From the NCBI GenBank assembly GCA_017428265.1, contig JAFRRD010000024.1, positions 1-41,233 on the forward strand: DNA of 41,233 nt, given 5' to 3'. The stretch is from Lachnospiraceae bacterium. Lineage in GTDB: Bacteria; Bacillota; Clostridia; Lachnospirales; Lachnospiraceae. Made by a program: the position numbers and the translations under genes. A model generated the notes under the pieces. That model searched no databases. It had not been told where the DNA came from and saw only the letters and a program-made list of their open reading frames with translations. This document shows positions 24,660-31,808 of this stretch, piece after piece; positions within the stretch are counted from its first letter, which is position 1, and the number at the start of each line of letters is the position of its first letter.

Positions 24660-25481
24660 TTATAAACCTCTGCCGATGCCTCTCAATTTGTACAGACTGC
24701 AAACCTGGTTCTCGTAGGCAAGTTCATCAGTGTTTCGATGAAGGGCACCGAAAAACGGCATACTGACAAGCGGATCTTCAACCGTCGCATCAGCGGGGCT
24801 TCCCGCATCCGGGAAACAGCCGATCTTCTGCAGTTGCCATTTCTCCTCGTCCTTCCTGCTCTTGAAATACAACTGCACGAGATAATCCCAGCCGTGGTCA
24901 TGCAGCATCATTCTGAGGTATCCTAAAGAACGCAGTTCTTCATCCGTTTTGGGAATCGATCCGGGCGGGCATAGCGTAACATAGACCAGCTGCATGTGAT
25001 GATCTTCCCGATCTAAATATTCACCGACTTTTCGAAATATAACATACCAGCCGGACAGTCCTGCCTTTTCGGCGGCAGGCTGCGAGAAAGCATGAATAAA
25101 CGTGTCGCCGATGCGCCATTGCGGATCATAGGTTTTTCTGCTGCGATAGACTGCTTCTGGTCCAATACGGTCTTTTGACAGATACGCAATCAGTTTATCG
25201 AAATCCTTATTTCGGTTCGGCACTTGTTCTCTCAGCCGACCGACCGCCTGCAGTGCCTCATCTCTTATGGGCTGCGTCAACTCGGTTTTGCGGCAAAGAG
25301 TCAAGGCAAGAGCAACAAGTACATAGGAACGGTCATCCGCGTCACTCAGTTCTTTCCCGTATTCTTCGCGCAATAATTCGATCGAGCGGTCTCTGCCGTT
25401 TCCGCGTTTTCGCAGCACGGGATAACGGTCCAGGATCTCCTCGACAACGGAATTATACTCATTCAGGAAACGAAAGCCCAC
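24660..25481 (-). CDS. Uncharacterised 273-residue soluble protein of the A+T-rich cassette
   Basis: No family is recognised. There is no signal peptide or membrane segment. The N-terminal third (1-100) looks helical and charged (LNEYNSVVEEILDRYPVLRKRG). The middle and C-terminal parts are mixed alpha/beta with many aromatics (TFIHAFSQPAAEKAGLSGWYVIFRKVG; LYFKSRKDEEKWQLQKIGCF). It starts with GTG, supported by GAGG 7 nt upstream, only 4 bp after the zincin-like gene, so translation is probably coupled and the products may interact. Confidence 0.7.
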   Translation of the reverse strand: MGFRFLNEYNSVVEEILDRYPVLRKRGNGRDRSIELLREEYGKELSDADDRSYVLVALALTLCRKTELTQPIRDEALQAVGRLREQVPNRNKDFDKLIAYLSKDRIGPEAVYRSRKTYDPQWRIGDTFIHAFSQPAAEKAGLSGWYVIFRKVGEYLDREDHHMQLVYVTLCPPGSIPKTDEELRSLGYLRMMLHDHGWDYLVQLYFKSRKDEEKWQLQKIGCFPDAGSPADATVEDPLVSMPFFGALHRNTDELAYENQVCSLYKLRGIGRGL

Positions 25482-25485
25482 CTGC

Positions 25486-25989
25486 TTACCTCAGCGTTTC
25501 CAGCAGTCCCAGGTCGTCCAGGTATTCATCCATGATATCCTGTGCATATCTTTCCGCCTGGCGTTCCTCACCGATCGGTGTCAGCGATTCGGAATTGATC
25601 CATTGATAATAATGCGTCAGTTCATGAAGAAATGGCAGCAGGACCAGTATTTTCGCCTGTAAGGCACCTTTTTCATTTACCAGGTCCTGATAATCTCCCG
25701 CAGCGACCCGGATATACGGATCAACAGAATGATTGTCCGGCCATAAAAAAGTGCCGACGCATTGATCTCCGTCCCTTGCTGTCACGGTTTTTGACGATCT
25801 GACATATACAGGCACACGGACCGGAAACCAAAACCGTTCGCGGATCCATTTTGCCAGTTCTTTGAAAGCAGCCCTAATGTCCGGATCAACGTCACGGTCA
25901 AAGCGCAGTCTGAGCCCTGTCCGACGTCCCGGCTTAGCTATCTCTGGATCCTTCATCCAGTTTTCAGAGATCCAAATATCTTTCGCCAT
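25486..25989 (-). CDS. Small zincin-like metalloprotease (HELTH motif)
   Basis: This 167-residue protein carries the zinc-binding signature HELTHYYQW, with H122 and H126 as likely ligands and E123 as the catalytic base. A following EERQAERYAQDI helix could supply the third ligand (E142 or E146). There is no secretion signal, so it should act in the cytoplasm. The layout recalls minimal SprT- or ImmA-like proteases, but overall similarity to either is not evident by eye. The start ATG follows the upstream stop by 1 bp, and the downstream gene begins 4 bp after its stop: a tight operon. Substrate unknown; cleavage of a partner or regulator would be an inference. Confidence 0.75.
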   Translation of the reverse strand: MAKDIWISENWMKDPEIAKPGRRTGLRLRFDRDVDPDIRAAFKELAKWIRERFWFPVRVPVYVRSSKTVTARDGDQCVGTFLWPDNHSVDPYIRVAAGDYQDLVNEKGALQAKILVLLPFLHELTHYYQWINSESLTPIGEERQAERYAQDIMDEYLDDLGLLETLR

Positions 25990-25990
25990 A

Positions 25991-26707
25991 CTACTTCTTT
26001 TTCTTTTGCATTCGCTTTATCGCTTTCTGCGCTGCAGCTGCGATGTCCTTGTCTTTTGACATTAACTGAAATTCTATCTTTTTCTGAATCGAACCATCTT
26101 CATCACGATAATAACTTAACGCGTTTATCGCTAAAAATATTAAGTCTCTGGCGAATTCATTTGAATAAGGCAAAGCAGAATCAAGATATTCCAACAAGAA
26201 AGGTAACGCTTCTTTTACTTGCCATTTACCCAACAGTACCATTGTAAGCGGAAGCTTGACAGCGTCTTCCGGTTCTCGAAGAAATTCCAGATAAGATGAA
26301 ATAAACCTCTTATCTTTTATTCTGTAAAAGGCATTATCATAGAAAGATGAATACCGATACGCCTTCCTTGCGGGAGAGGTCTTATAATGATTCAGTATTG
26401 TTTCCGTTGCCGAATAGTTCCCTTTTTTTCCGACAACGTCGGCCAATTCAGCGGAAACAAATTCATCATCGAATTTCCCAATGTATTTTAAGACAATGTC
26501 CAGCAGTTCTTGATCATCATTCTTTCTGTTTGTAAGATCCACAAGATAATGATAGTTATATCCCAGATCTCTGACTTCTTTAATCAGTCTGTCGCATATA
26601 AGCACATCATGCTTGTTTTCTTTTTCTCTTCTCCACTCTTTTTCATCTTCTATTGCCGACTTGTATAAAATACCCGCAACAAATTCATCTCTGTTTTTCG
26701 AGTTCAA
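25991..26707 (-). CDS. HEAT-repeat-like protein, first gene of the A+T-rich cassette
   Basis: This 238-residue, all-helical-looking protein has repeated amphipathic helix pairs of HEAT/ARM type (FVSAELADVVGKKGNYSATETILNHY; LPLTMVLLGKWQVKEALPFLLEYLDSA; ARDLIFLAINAL). The C-terminus is lysine-rich. No family can be named. It begins at a TTG, supported by GGGGAG 7 nt upstream. Sampled stretches are about one third G+C, far below the flanking genes, which suggests horizontal acquisition. HEAT-like proteins are common among immunity and adaptor proteins, but that is only a suggestion here. Confidence 0.68.
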   Translation of the reverse strand: MNSKNRDEFVAGILYKSAIEDEKEWRREKENKHDVLICDRLIKEVRDLGYNYHYLVDLTNRKNDDQELLDIVLKYIGKFDDEFVSAELADVVGKKGNYSATETILNHYKTSPARKAYRYSSFYDNAFYRIKDKRFISSYLEFLREPEDAVKLPLTMVLLGKWQVKEALPFLLEYLDSALPYSNEFARDLIFLAINALSYYRDEDGSIQKKIEFQLMSKDKDIAAAAQKAIKRMQKKKK

Positions 26708-26786
26708 GTTTTCACTCCCCCTTCAAAACAATTGCTGCAATGCTGTTCAGCAACAGATGATTTTTATCCCCACCACTGGCTAACAA

Positions 26787-27350
26787 CTATTTCCTTTTCA
26801 CCGACCAGCCGAATGTCCCGATCTTGTCGCCGAGCAGGAAATATTCACCGTGCGAGTAGGTGATAAGTCCCGCTTTGCCGAGATCCAGACGACCGTTTTC
26901 CTCAAAAAGGGCTTCATCGGCATGGACAGCGACCACGTCCGCCAGGAACATGTCGTGCGAGCCGAGCTCAAGGATCTGCTTCACGCGGCATTCGATCCAG
27001 ACCGGGCTCTCGGCGACAGCAGGGGCTTTCGCAAGGTTCGGCGCCTTCACCGGGGTAAGCCCCGAGGCCTTCCATTTGTCGTGATCCCGTCCCGAGCGTA
27101 CGCCGCACCAGTCCGCTGCCTTCGCGATCTTCTCCGAGACGAGGTTCACCACGAACTCGCCGCTTGCCTCGATCAGATGATGCGAGAAGCGGTCCTTCCG
27201 GATGCTGACGCTGAGCATGGGCGGGTCGGAGCAGACCGTGCCGGCCCAGGCAACGGTGAGGAGGTTCTGCACCCCCTCGCCGTCGCCGCAGCTAACCAGC
27301 ACCGCCGGCAGCGGATAAAGCATGTTGCCGGGTTTTAACGAACGCTTCAT
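26787..27350 (-). CDS. Flavin reductase-like domain protein (FMN-binding split barrel)
   Basis: This 187-residue protein is of the flavin reductase/DIM6-NTAB type. It has an N-terminal NMLYPLPAVLVSCGD strand region, TVAWAGTVCSDPPMLSVSIRK (a typical FMN-phosphate contact region), FVVNLVSE, and a C-terminal YFLLGDKIGTFGWSVK. It probably binds FMN and reduces flavin or a small molecule with NAD(P)H; its partner is unknown. The ATG at 27350 overlaps the kbl stop as TAATG, so translation is coupled to the threonine-degradation gene. A longer in-frame start at 27476 lies inside kbl and is rejected. Confidence 0.88.
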   Translation of the reverse strand: MKRSLKPGNMLYPLPAVLVSCGDGEGVQNLLTVAWAGTVCSDPPMLSVSIRKDRFSHHLIEASGEFVVNLVSEKIAKAADWCGVRSGRDHDKWKASGLTPVKAPNLAKAPAVAESPVWIECRVKQILELGSHDMFLADVVAVHADEALFEENGRLDLGKAGLITYSHGEYFLLGDKIGTFGWSVKRK

Positions 27351-28537
27351 TACAGCCCCATTTCCTTCTTCACTTCGCCGAAGCATTTCACCGCGAAATC
27401 GAGGTCTTCCTTCGTGTGGCCGGCCGAGATCTGGGTGCGGATGCGGTCCTTGCCCTTCGGCACCACGGGATAGCAAAAGCCCACCACGTAGACGCCTTTG
27501 TCGAGCATCCTGCGGGCAAATTCCGCCGCGACGCGCGGATCATAGATCATGACCGGAACGATCGGGTGCTCGCCGGGCAGCAGGTCGAAGCCAAGCTTCT
27601 CCATTTCCGCGCGGAAATAGCGGGCATTTTCGTGCACGCGGTCGCGCAGGGCGGTGGACTCTTCGAGCAGGTCGATGGTCTTGATGGTCGCGGCGCAGAT
27701 GGCCGGAGCCAGGGTGTTGGAGAACAGGTACGGACGGGAGCGCTGCCGCAGAAGGTCCACGATCGGCTGGCGCGCCGCGGTGTAGCCGCCGGAGGCGCCG
27801 CCCATGGCCTTGCCGAACGTGCCGGTGATGATGTCGATCCGGCCCATCACGCCGCAGAACTCGCTGGTGCCGCGGCCGTGCTCGCCCATGAAGCCCACCG
27901 CATGGGAATCGTCCACCATGGTCAGAGCGCCGTATTCGTCGGCGAGGTCGCAGATGCCTTTAAGGTTCGCAATGTAGCCGTCCATCGAGAAGACGCCGTC
28001 GGTCGCGATGATGATCCTCTCGCAGCCGTCTGCTTTCGCCTGCTCCAGCTGCACGCGCAGGTCGTCCATGTTGTTGTTTTTATAGCGGTAGCGTTTCGCC
28101 TTCGCAAGCCGCACGCCGTCGATGATCGACGCATGGTTCAGTTCATCGGAAATGATCGCGTCGTTCGGCCCGGTCAGGGTCTCGAAGAGGCCGCCGTTGG
28201 CGTCAAAGCAGGACGAATACAGGATCGCGTCGTCGGTGCCGACGAAGTTCGCAATGCGGCGTTCCAGTTCCTTGTGGATCTCCTGCGTGCCGCAGATGAA
28301 ACGCACGGACGACAGGCCGAAGCCCCAGCGGTCGTAGCTGGCCTTCGCCGCCGCGATCAGGTCGGAATTGTTGGCCAGGCCCAGGTAGTTGTTCGCACAC
28401 ATGTTGACGACGTGTGCCTTCTTCGTGGTATCGATCACGTCGCGCTGCGGCGTGGTGATGATGCGCTCCTCGCGCCAGGTCCCCGCCTCGCGGATCGCAT
28501 CCAACTCCTTTAAGTAACTCTCTAATGCAGTTTTCAT
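27350..28537 (-). CDS. kbl: Glycine C-acetyltransferase (2-amino-3-ketobutyrate CoA ligase)
   Basis: This 395-residue PLP enzyme of the alpha-oxoamine synthase family cleaves 2-amino-3-ketobutyrate with CoA to glycine and acetyl-CoA. The PLP lysine is K243 ([14 protein letters not shown]). D209 and H212 lie in [11 protein letters not shown], and [12 protein letters not shown] and [13 protein letters not shown] are conserved. AAAGGAG lies 5 nt before the ATG at 28537. Its substrate is the product of Tdh, encoded just upstream, from which it is separated by palindromic repeat element E. Confidence 0.96.
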   Translation of the reverse strand: MKTALESYLKELDAIREAGTWREERIITTPQRDVIDTTKKAHVVNMCANNYLGLANNSDLIAAAKASYDRWGFGLSSVRFICGTQEIHKELERRIANFVGTDDAILYSSCFDANGGLFETLTGPNDAIISDELNHASIIDGVRLAKAKRYRYKNNNMDDLRVQLEQAKADGCERIIIATDGVFSMDGYIANLKGICDLADEYGALTMVDDSHAVGFMGEHGRGTSEFCGVMGRIDIITGTFGKAMGGASGGYTAARQPIVDLLRQRSRPYLFSNTLAPAICAATIKTIDLLEESTALRDRVHENARYFRAEMEKLGFDLLPGEHPIVPVMIYDPRVAAEFARRMLDKGVYVVGFCYPVVPKGKDRIRTQISAGHTKEDLDFAVKCFGEVKKEMGL

Positions 28538-28560
28538 TATGTCTCCTTTCATCACTCCCT

Positions 28561-28657
28561 GTCATCCTGAGCGCAGTGCCCGCAGGGCACAAGCGAAGGA
28601 TCTTCTTGCTGTTTGGGTTGAAGATCCTTCGTCAGCCTGCGGCTTCCTCAGGATGAC
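28561..28657. repeat. Palindromic intergenic element, locus E, with an inserted mini-hairpin
   Basis: The same arms as loci A-C (GTCATCCTGAGCG... and ...CTCCTCAGGATGAC) are present, but the left arm is split by an extra hairpin, TGCCC-GCA-GGGCA. The element lies 10 nt after the tdh stop codon. Its outer end plus that stop forms TGACACC-TGC-GGTGTCA. It interrupts the tdh-kbl operon. Confidence 0.87.
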
Positions 28658-28667
28658 ACCTGCGGTG

Positions 28668-29705
28668 TCATTTCGTCCAGTCCAGGATGACTTTCCCGGA
28701 ATTGCCGCTGTTCATTGCGGCAAAGCCCTCTTCGAATTCGGTATAGTGGAAACGGTGCGTGATGACGGGGGTCAGGTCCAGCCCGCCCTGCACCATGTAG
28801 CTCATCTGATGCCAGTTGTCCATCTTGCGGCCGTAAATGCCCTGGAGCGTCAGGCCCTTGCCGATGATCTGGTTCATGTCCAGCTCGATCGGTTTGTTGC
28901 CGAGGCCGAGCAGCGAGACCTTGCCGCCGTTACGCATCACGCTGACCATCTGCTTTAAGGCCGGGCCGGCACCGGACATTTCCAGACCCACGTCAAAGCC
29001 TTCCACGAGGCCCTGTTCCTTCATGACCGTGGGCAGTTCCTCGCGTCCGGTATTGACCGCCGCGTCCACGCCCATCTTCCGGGCAAGTCCGAGCCGGTAA
29101 TCGTTCAGATCGGTGATCACGACGCGCCGCGCGCCCGCATATTTGCAGATCCCTGCCGCAATGATGCCGATGGGACCGGCACCGGTGATCAGCACGTCCT
29201 CGCCCACAAGGTTCCACATGAGCGCCGTGTGCGTCGCGTTGCCGAAGGCGTCGAAGAAAGCCACCACGTCCTCCGGCAGGCTCTCGTCGATCAGGATCAG
29301 GTTCGTTTCAGGGATGCAGACGTACTCGGCAAATGCGCCGTCGCGGTCCACGCCCACGCTCTTCGTGTTCTTGCACCACTGGATGTTGCCGGAGTGGCAG
29401 TTGCGGCAGTGGTGGCAGGTGATATGGCCTTCGCCGGATACGCGCTGGCCGATCTCCACGCCCTTCACGCCGTCGCCGACCGCCGCGATCTCACCCACAT
29501 ACTCGTGGCCGATGGTCATCGGCGGTTTGATGTGTTCCGCAGCCCACGGATCCCAGTTGTAAATGTGCACGTCCGTGCCGCAGATCGCGGTCTTGTGGAC
29601 CTTGATCAGGACCTCGCCCGGGCCGGGGACCGGCACCGGCACTTGCCTCAGTTCAAGCCCGACGCCTGCGCGCGGCTTGACGATGGCATCCATCATCTGT
29701 TTCAT
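28668..29705 (-). CDS. tdh: L-threonine 3-dehydrogenase
   Basis: This 345-residue zinc-dependent medium-chain dehydrogenase oxidises L-threonine to 2-amino-3-ketobutyrate with NAD+. Catalytic zinc site: C42 (CGTDVH) and H67-E68 (GHEYVG). Structural zinc site: C97, C100, C103 and C111 (CHHCRNCHSGNIQWC). NAD-binding motif: GAGPIG. The ATG overlaps the LOG gene's stop (ATGA) with GGAGGAG just upstream. Together with Kbl it turns threonine into glycine and acetyl-CoA. Length and motifs match the bacterial Tdh group better than other alcohol dehydrogenases. Confidence 0.95.
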   Translation of the reverse strand: MKQMMDAIVKPRAGVGLELRQVPVPVPGPGEVLIKVHKTAICGTDVHIYNWDPWAAEHIKPPMTIGHEYVGEIAAVGDGVKGVEIGQRVSGEGHITCHHCRNCHSGNIQWCKNTKSVGVDRDGAFAEYVCIPETNLILIDESLPEDVVAFFDAFGNATHTALMWNLVGEDVLITGAGPIGIIAAGICKYAGARRVVITDLNDYRLGLARKMGVDAAVNTGREELPTVMKEQGLVEGFDVGLEMSGAGPALKQMVSVMRNGGKVSLLGLGNKPIELDMNQIIGKGLTLQGIYGRKMDNWHQMSYMVQGGLDLTPVITHRFHYTEFEEGFAAMNSGNSGKVILDWTK

Positions 29706-30253
29706 TTGTCTCCTCCCGCGGTCCTGCCAAGCAGCTCTCCCGCTTCTTCAACGGTCGGCAGAAAATGCACGCCGTCTATTTCCTCCGCCGCGATGAACTC
29801 CGCGTTCACCATGGCGTTCAGCACCTCTCTTAACGGCTCATAGTAGCCGTTGATATTCATCAGAATGACCGGCTTGTCGTCGACCTTCAGCCGCGCCAGC
29901 GAAATGACATCCGAGACCTCGTCGAGTGTCCCGGGGCCGCCGGGAAGCGCCACATAGGCATCCGCCAGGCTCATCATTGTGGCCTTCCGCTTGCCCAGGT
30001 CCGGCACGACCATGCAGTTCTTGAGACCGGGGTGCTTTCGCTCGAAGATCTCCGGCATCGTGGTCATCACGCCGATGACCTCGCCGCCGGCTTCCAGCGT
30101 CGCGTCCGCCACCGCGCCCATCAGACCGTCGGTCGCGCCGCCGTAGACGAGGGTGCAGCCGTGGCTGCCGATCCAGTGCCCCAGATCCTTCGCCGCCTGC
30201 AGGAATGCGGGATCGTTCCCGCATTTCGAGCCGCAATATACGGCAACTTTCAT
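29702..30253 (-). CDS. LOG-family nucleotide phosphoribohydrolase-like protein
   Basis: This 183-residue Rossmann-fold protein of the LOG/TIGR00730 group has the defining YGGATDGLMG and LPGGPGTLDEV motifs. Biochemically known members release free bases from nucleoside 5'-monophosphates, including cytokinin ribotides in plants; the physiological role in Firmicutes is unclear. Two adjacent ATGs (30256 and 30253) are possible. The second leaves 6 nt after GGAG and is preferred. It is first in the unit with tdh and overlaps it by 4 bp. Confidence 0.9.
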   Translation of the reverse strand: MKVAVYCGSKCGNDPAFLQAAKDLGHWIGSHGCTLVYGGATDGLMGAVADATLEAGGEVIGVMTTMPEIFERKHPGLKNCMVVPDLGKRKATMMSLADAYVALPGGPGTLDEVSDVISLARLKVDDKPVILMNINGYYEPLREVLNAMVNAEFIAAEEIDGVHFLPTVEEAGELLGRTAGGDK

Positions 30254-30332
30254 CATACGCTCCTTTCACGGGCGGCGCGGCGCATCTGCCGGACTGCCCT
30301 TATGTGAATACGTTCTTTCATCTTCTGCCCTG

Positions 30333-30360
30333 ATTATAGCACAAAAAAACCGCGGAGCAA
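30333..30360 (-). promoter_or_regulatory. Promoter of the LOG-tdh-kbl unit, overlapping a terminator
   Basis: An extended -10 TGTGCTATAAT (TATAAT at 30333-30338) begins just after a terminator T-run. The best -35, TTGCTC (30355-30360, 16-nt spacer), lies in the terminator's loop and stem edge. The stretch from here to the LOG start holds only the RBS. Confidence 0.6.
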
Positions 30361-30372
30361 TATGTCCGCGGT
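30343..30372 (-). terminator. Intrinsic terminator after the FAD oxidoreductase gene
   Basis: On the minus strand ACCGCGGA / TCCGCGGT (8 bp, 8-nt loop) is followed by six Ts. It lies about 60 nt after the oxidoreductase stop. Confidence 0.9.
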
Positions 30373-30430
30373 CAGTATACAAAATTTTATCTCAGTCCGT
30401 ATCACGCGGACAGATGTCTCATATTCCTTG

Positions 30431-31807
30431 TCACGCTTCTTCCGCGATCTTCCGGGCGACATATACGCCGCTGGCGGAGGCATGGGACAGGGAGTGCGTC
30501 ACGCCGCTGCCGTCGCCGATCACATAGAGGCCTTTGTGGCAGGTCTCGAGATTCTCGTCGATCTCCACTTCCATGTTGTAGAATTTGACCTCCACACCGT
30601 AAAGGAGCGTCTCATCGTTCGCAGTGCCAGGCGCGATCTTATCCAGAGCGTAGATCATTTCGATGATCCCGTCCAGGATGCGCTTGGGCATGACCAGAGA
30701 AAGGTCACCGGGCGTTGCCGAAAGCGTCGGCTCAATGAAGCTCTGGCGGATGCGTTCGGGCGTCGACCGCCGCCCCTGCACGAGATCGCCGAGCCGCTGC
30801 ACGATCACGCCGCCGCCCAGCATATTGGACAGCTTCGCGATGTTCTCGGCATAGGCTGTCGAGTCGTTGAAGGGTTCGGTGAAATGCTTCGCCACGAGCA
30901 GGGCGAAATTGGTATTCGGCGTGTGCAGCGCGGGATCCTCGTAGCTGTGGCCGTTCACGGTCACGATACCGTTCGTATTCTCATTGACCACCACGCCGTG
31001 CGGATTCATGCAGAAGGTCCGCACCAGATCGCCGTATTTCTCTGTCCGGTACACAATCTTGCTCTCGTAGAGCTCATCGGTCAGTTCCGAGAAGATCTCG
31101 GCCGGCAGTTCCACGCGCAGGCCGATGTCCACGCGGTTCGAGCGGGTCTTGATCCCGAGATCCCTGCAGATGGATTCCATCCATTTGCTGCCGCTGCGGC
31201 CCACGGAGACCACGCAGCGCGGCGCCTCAAAGCGCTCACCCTTCGCCGTCACGGCAAAGCCCTCTTCCGTCTTCTCCAGCTTCTCGACCGGGGTGTGAAA
31301 GAAGAAATCAATCTTATCCTTCAGCTCCTCGAAGAGGTTCCCGAGCACGACGTAATTCTTGTCGGTGCCGAGGTGCCGCACGGAAGCGTCCAGAAGATGG
31401 AGCTTGTTCTGCAGGCAGAGTTTCTTGATGTAGGTGCTGCCGGTGGAATAGAGTTTCGAGCCCTCTCCGCCGTTCGCCATGTTGATCGAGTCCACGTACT
31501 GCATCAGCTCGGTGGCTTTGGCCTTGCCGATGTGCTCATACAGCGTTCCGCCGAAATCGTTCGTGATGTTGTACTTGCCGTCGGAGAAGGCGCCCGCGCC
31601 GCCGAAACCGTTCATGATGGCGCAGGTCTTGCAGTGCACGCAGGATTTGATCTTCTCGCCGTCGATGGGGCAGTGCCGCTCTTCCAGCCTGCCGCCGGCT
31701 TCAAACACCGCGATCTTAAGGTCGGAACGCTTCTGCAGCAGTTCATAAGCCGTAAATATACCGCCGGGGCCGGCCCCGATGATCATGATATCGTAATGCC
31801 TGTTCAT
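30431..31807 (-). CDS. FAD-dependent oxidoreductase (COG2509-like)
   Basis: This 458-residue flavoprotein has an N-terminal IIGAGPGGIFTAYEL dinucleotide motif, the subgroup signature CVHCKTCAIMNGFGGAGAFSDGK (three spaced cysteines, read in parts CVHCKTC and GGAGAFSDGK), VVSVGRSGSKWM and a C-terminal GLYVIGDGSGVTHSLSHASASG. Members are described as uncharacterised FAD dehydrogenases, and no substrate is assigned. It starts 1 bp after the sortase stop, with GGGGAA upstream, so it is co-transcribed with the sortase. A functional link to the sortase is not obvious. Confidence 0.88.
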   Translation of the reverse strand: MNRHYDIMIIGAGPGGIFTAYELLQKRSDLKIAVFEAGGRLEERHCPIDGEKIKSCVHCKTCAIMNGFGGAGAFSDGKYNITNDFGGTLYEHIGKAKATELMQYVDSINMANGGEGSKLYSTGSTYIKKLCLQNKLHLLDASVRHLGTDKNYVVLGNLFEELKDKIDFFFHTPVEKLEKTEEGFAVTAKGERFEAPRCVVSVGRSGSKWMESICRDLGIKTRSNRVDIGLRVELPAEIFSELTDELYESKIVYRTEKYGDLVRTFCMNPHGVVVNENTNGIVTVNGHSYEDPALHTPNTNFALLVAKHFTEPFNDSTAYAENIAKLSNMLGGGVIVQRLGDLVQGRRSTPERIRQSFIEPTLSATPGDLSLVMPKRILDGIIEMIYALDKIAPGTANDETLLYGVEVKFYNMEVEIDENLETCHKGLYVIGDGSGVTHSLSHASASGVYVARKIAEEA

Positions 31808-31808
31808 G

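Noticed and set aside
24062-26707. Integrated phage or conjugative element at tRNA-Trp
   Set aside because: No integrase, no duplicated tRNA end and no phage or conjugation gene are visible; the cassette lies on the 5' side of the tRNA.
26708-26786. Promoter of the four-gene cassette
   Set aside because: Only weak TTGCTG and CTGTT/AACAG hairpin-like sequences are seen in this gap, with no convincing -10, so none is listed.
27351-27476. Longer N-terminus for the flavin reductase starting at 27476
   Set aside because: The extra 42 codons overlap kbl and are Arg/Gly/Pro-rich read-through; the ATG at 27350 has the TAATG coupling and fits the family length.
8597-28657. The palindromic elements as a CRISPR array or insertion sequence
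   Set aside because: Copies are kilobases apart with no spacers, no transposase is present, and each is a single inverted repeat of about 80-100 bp.
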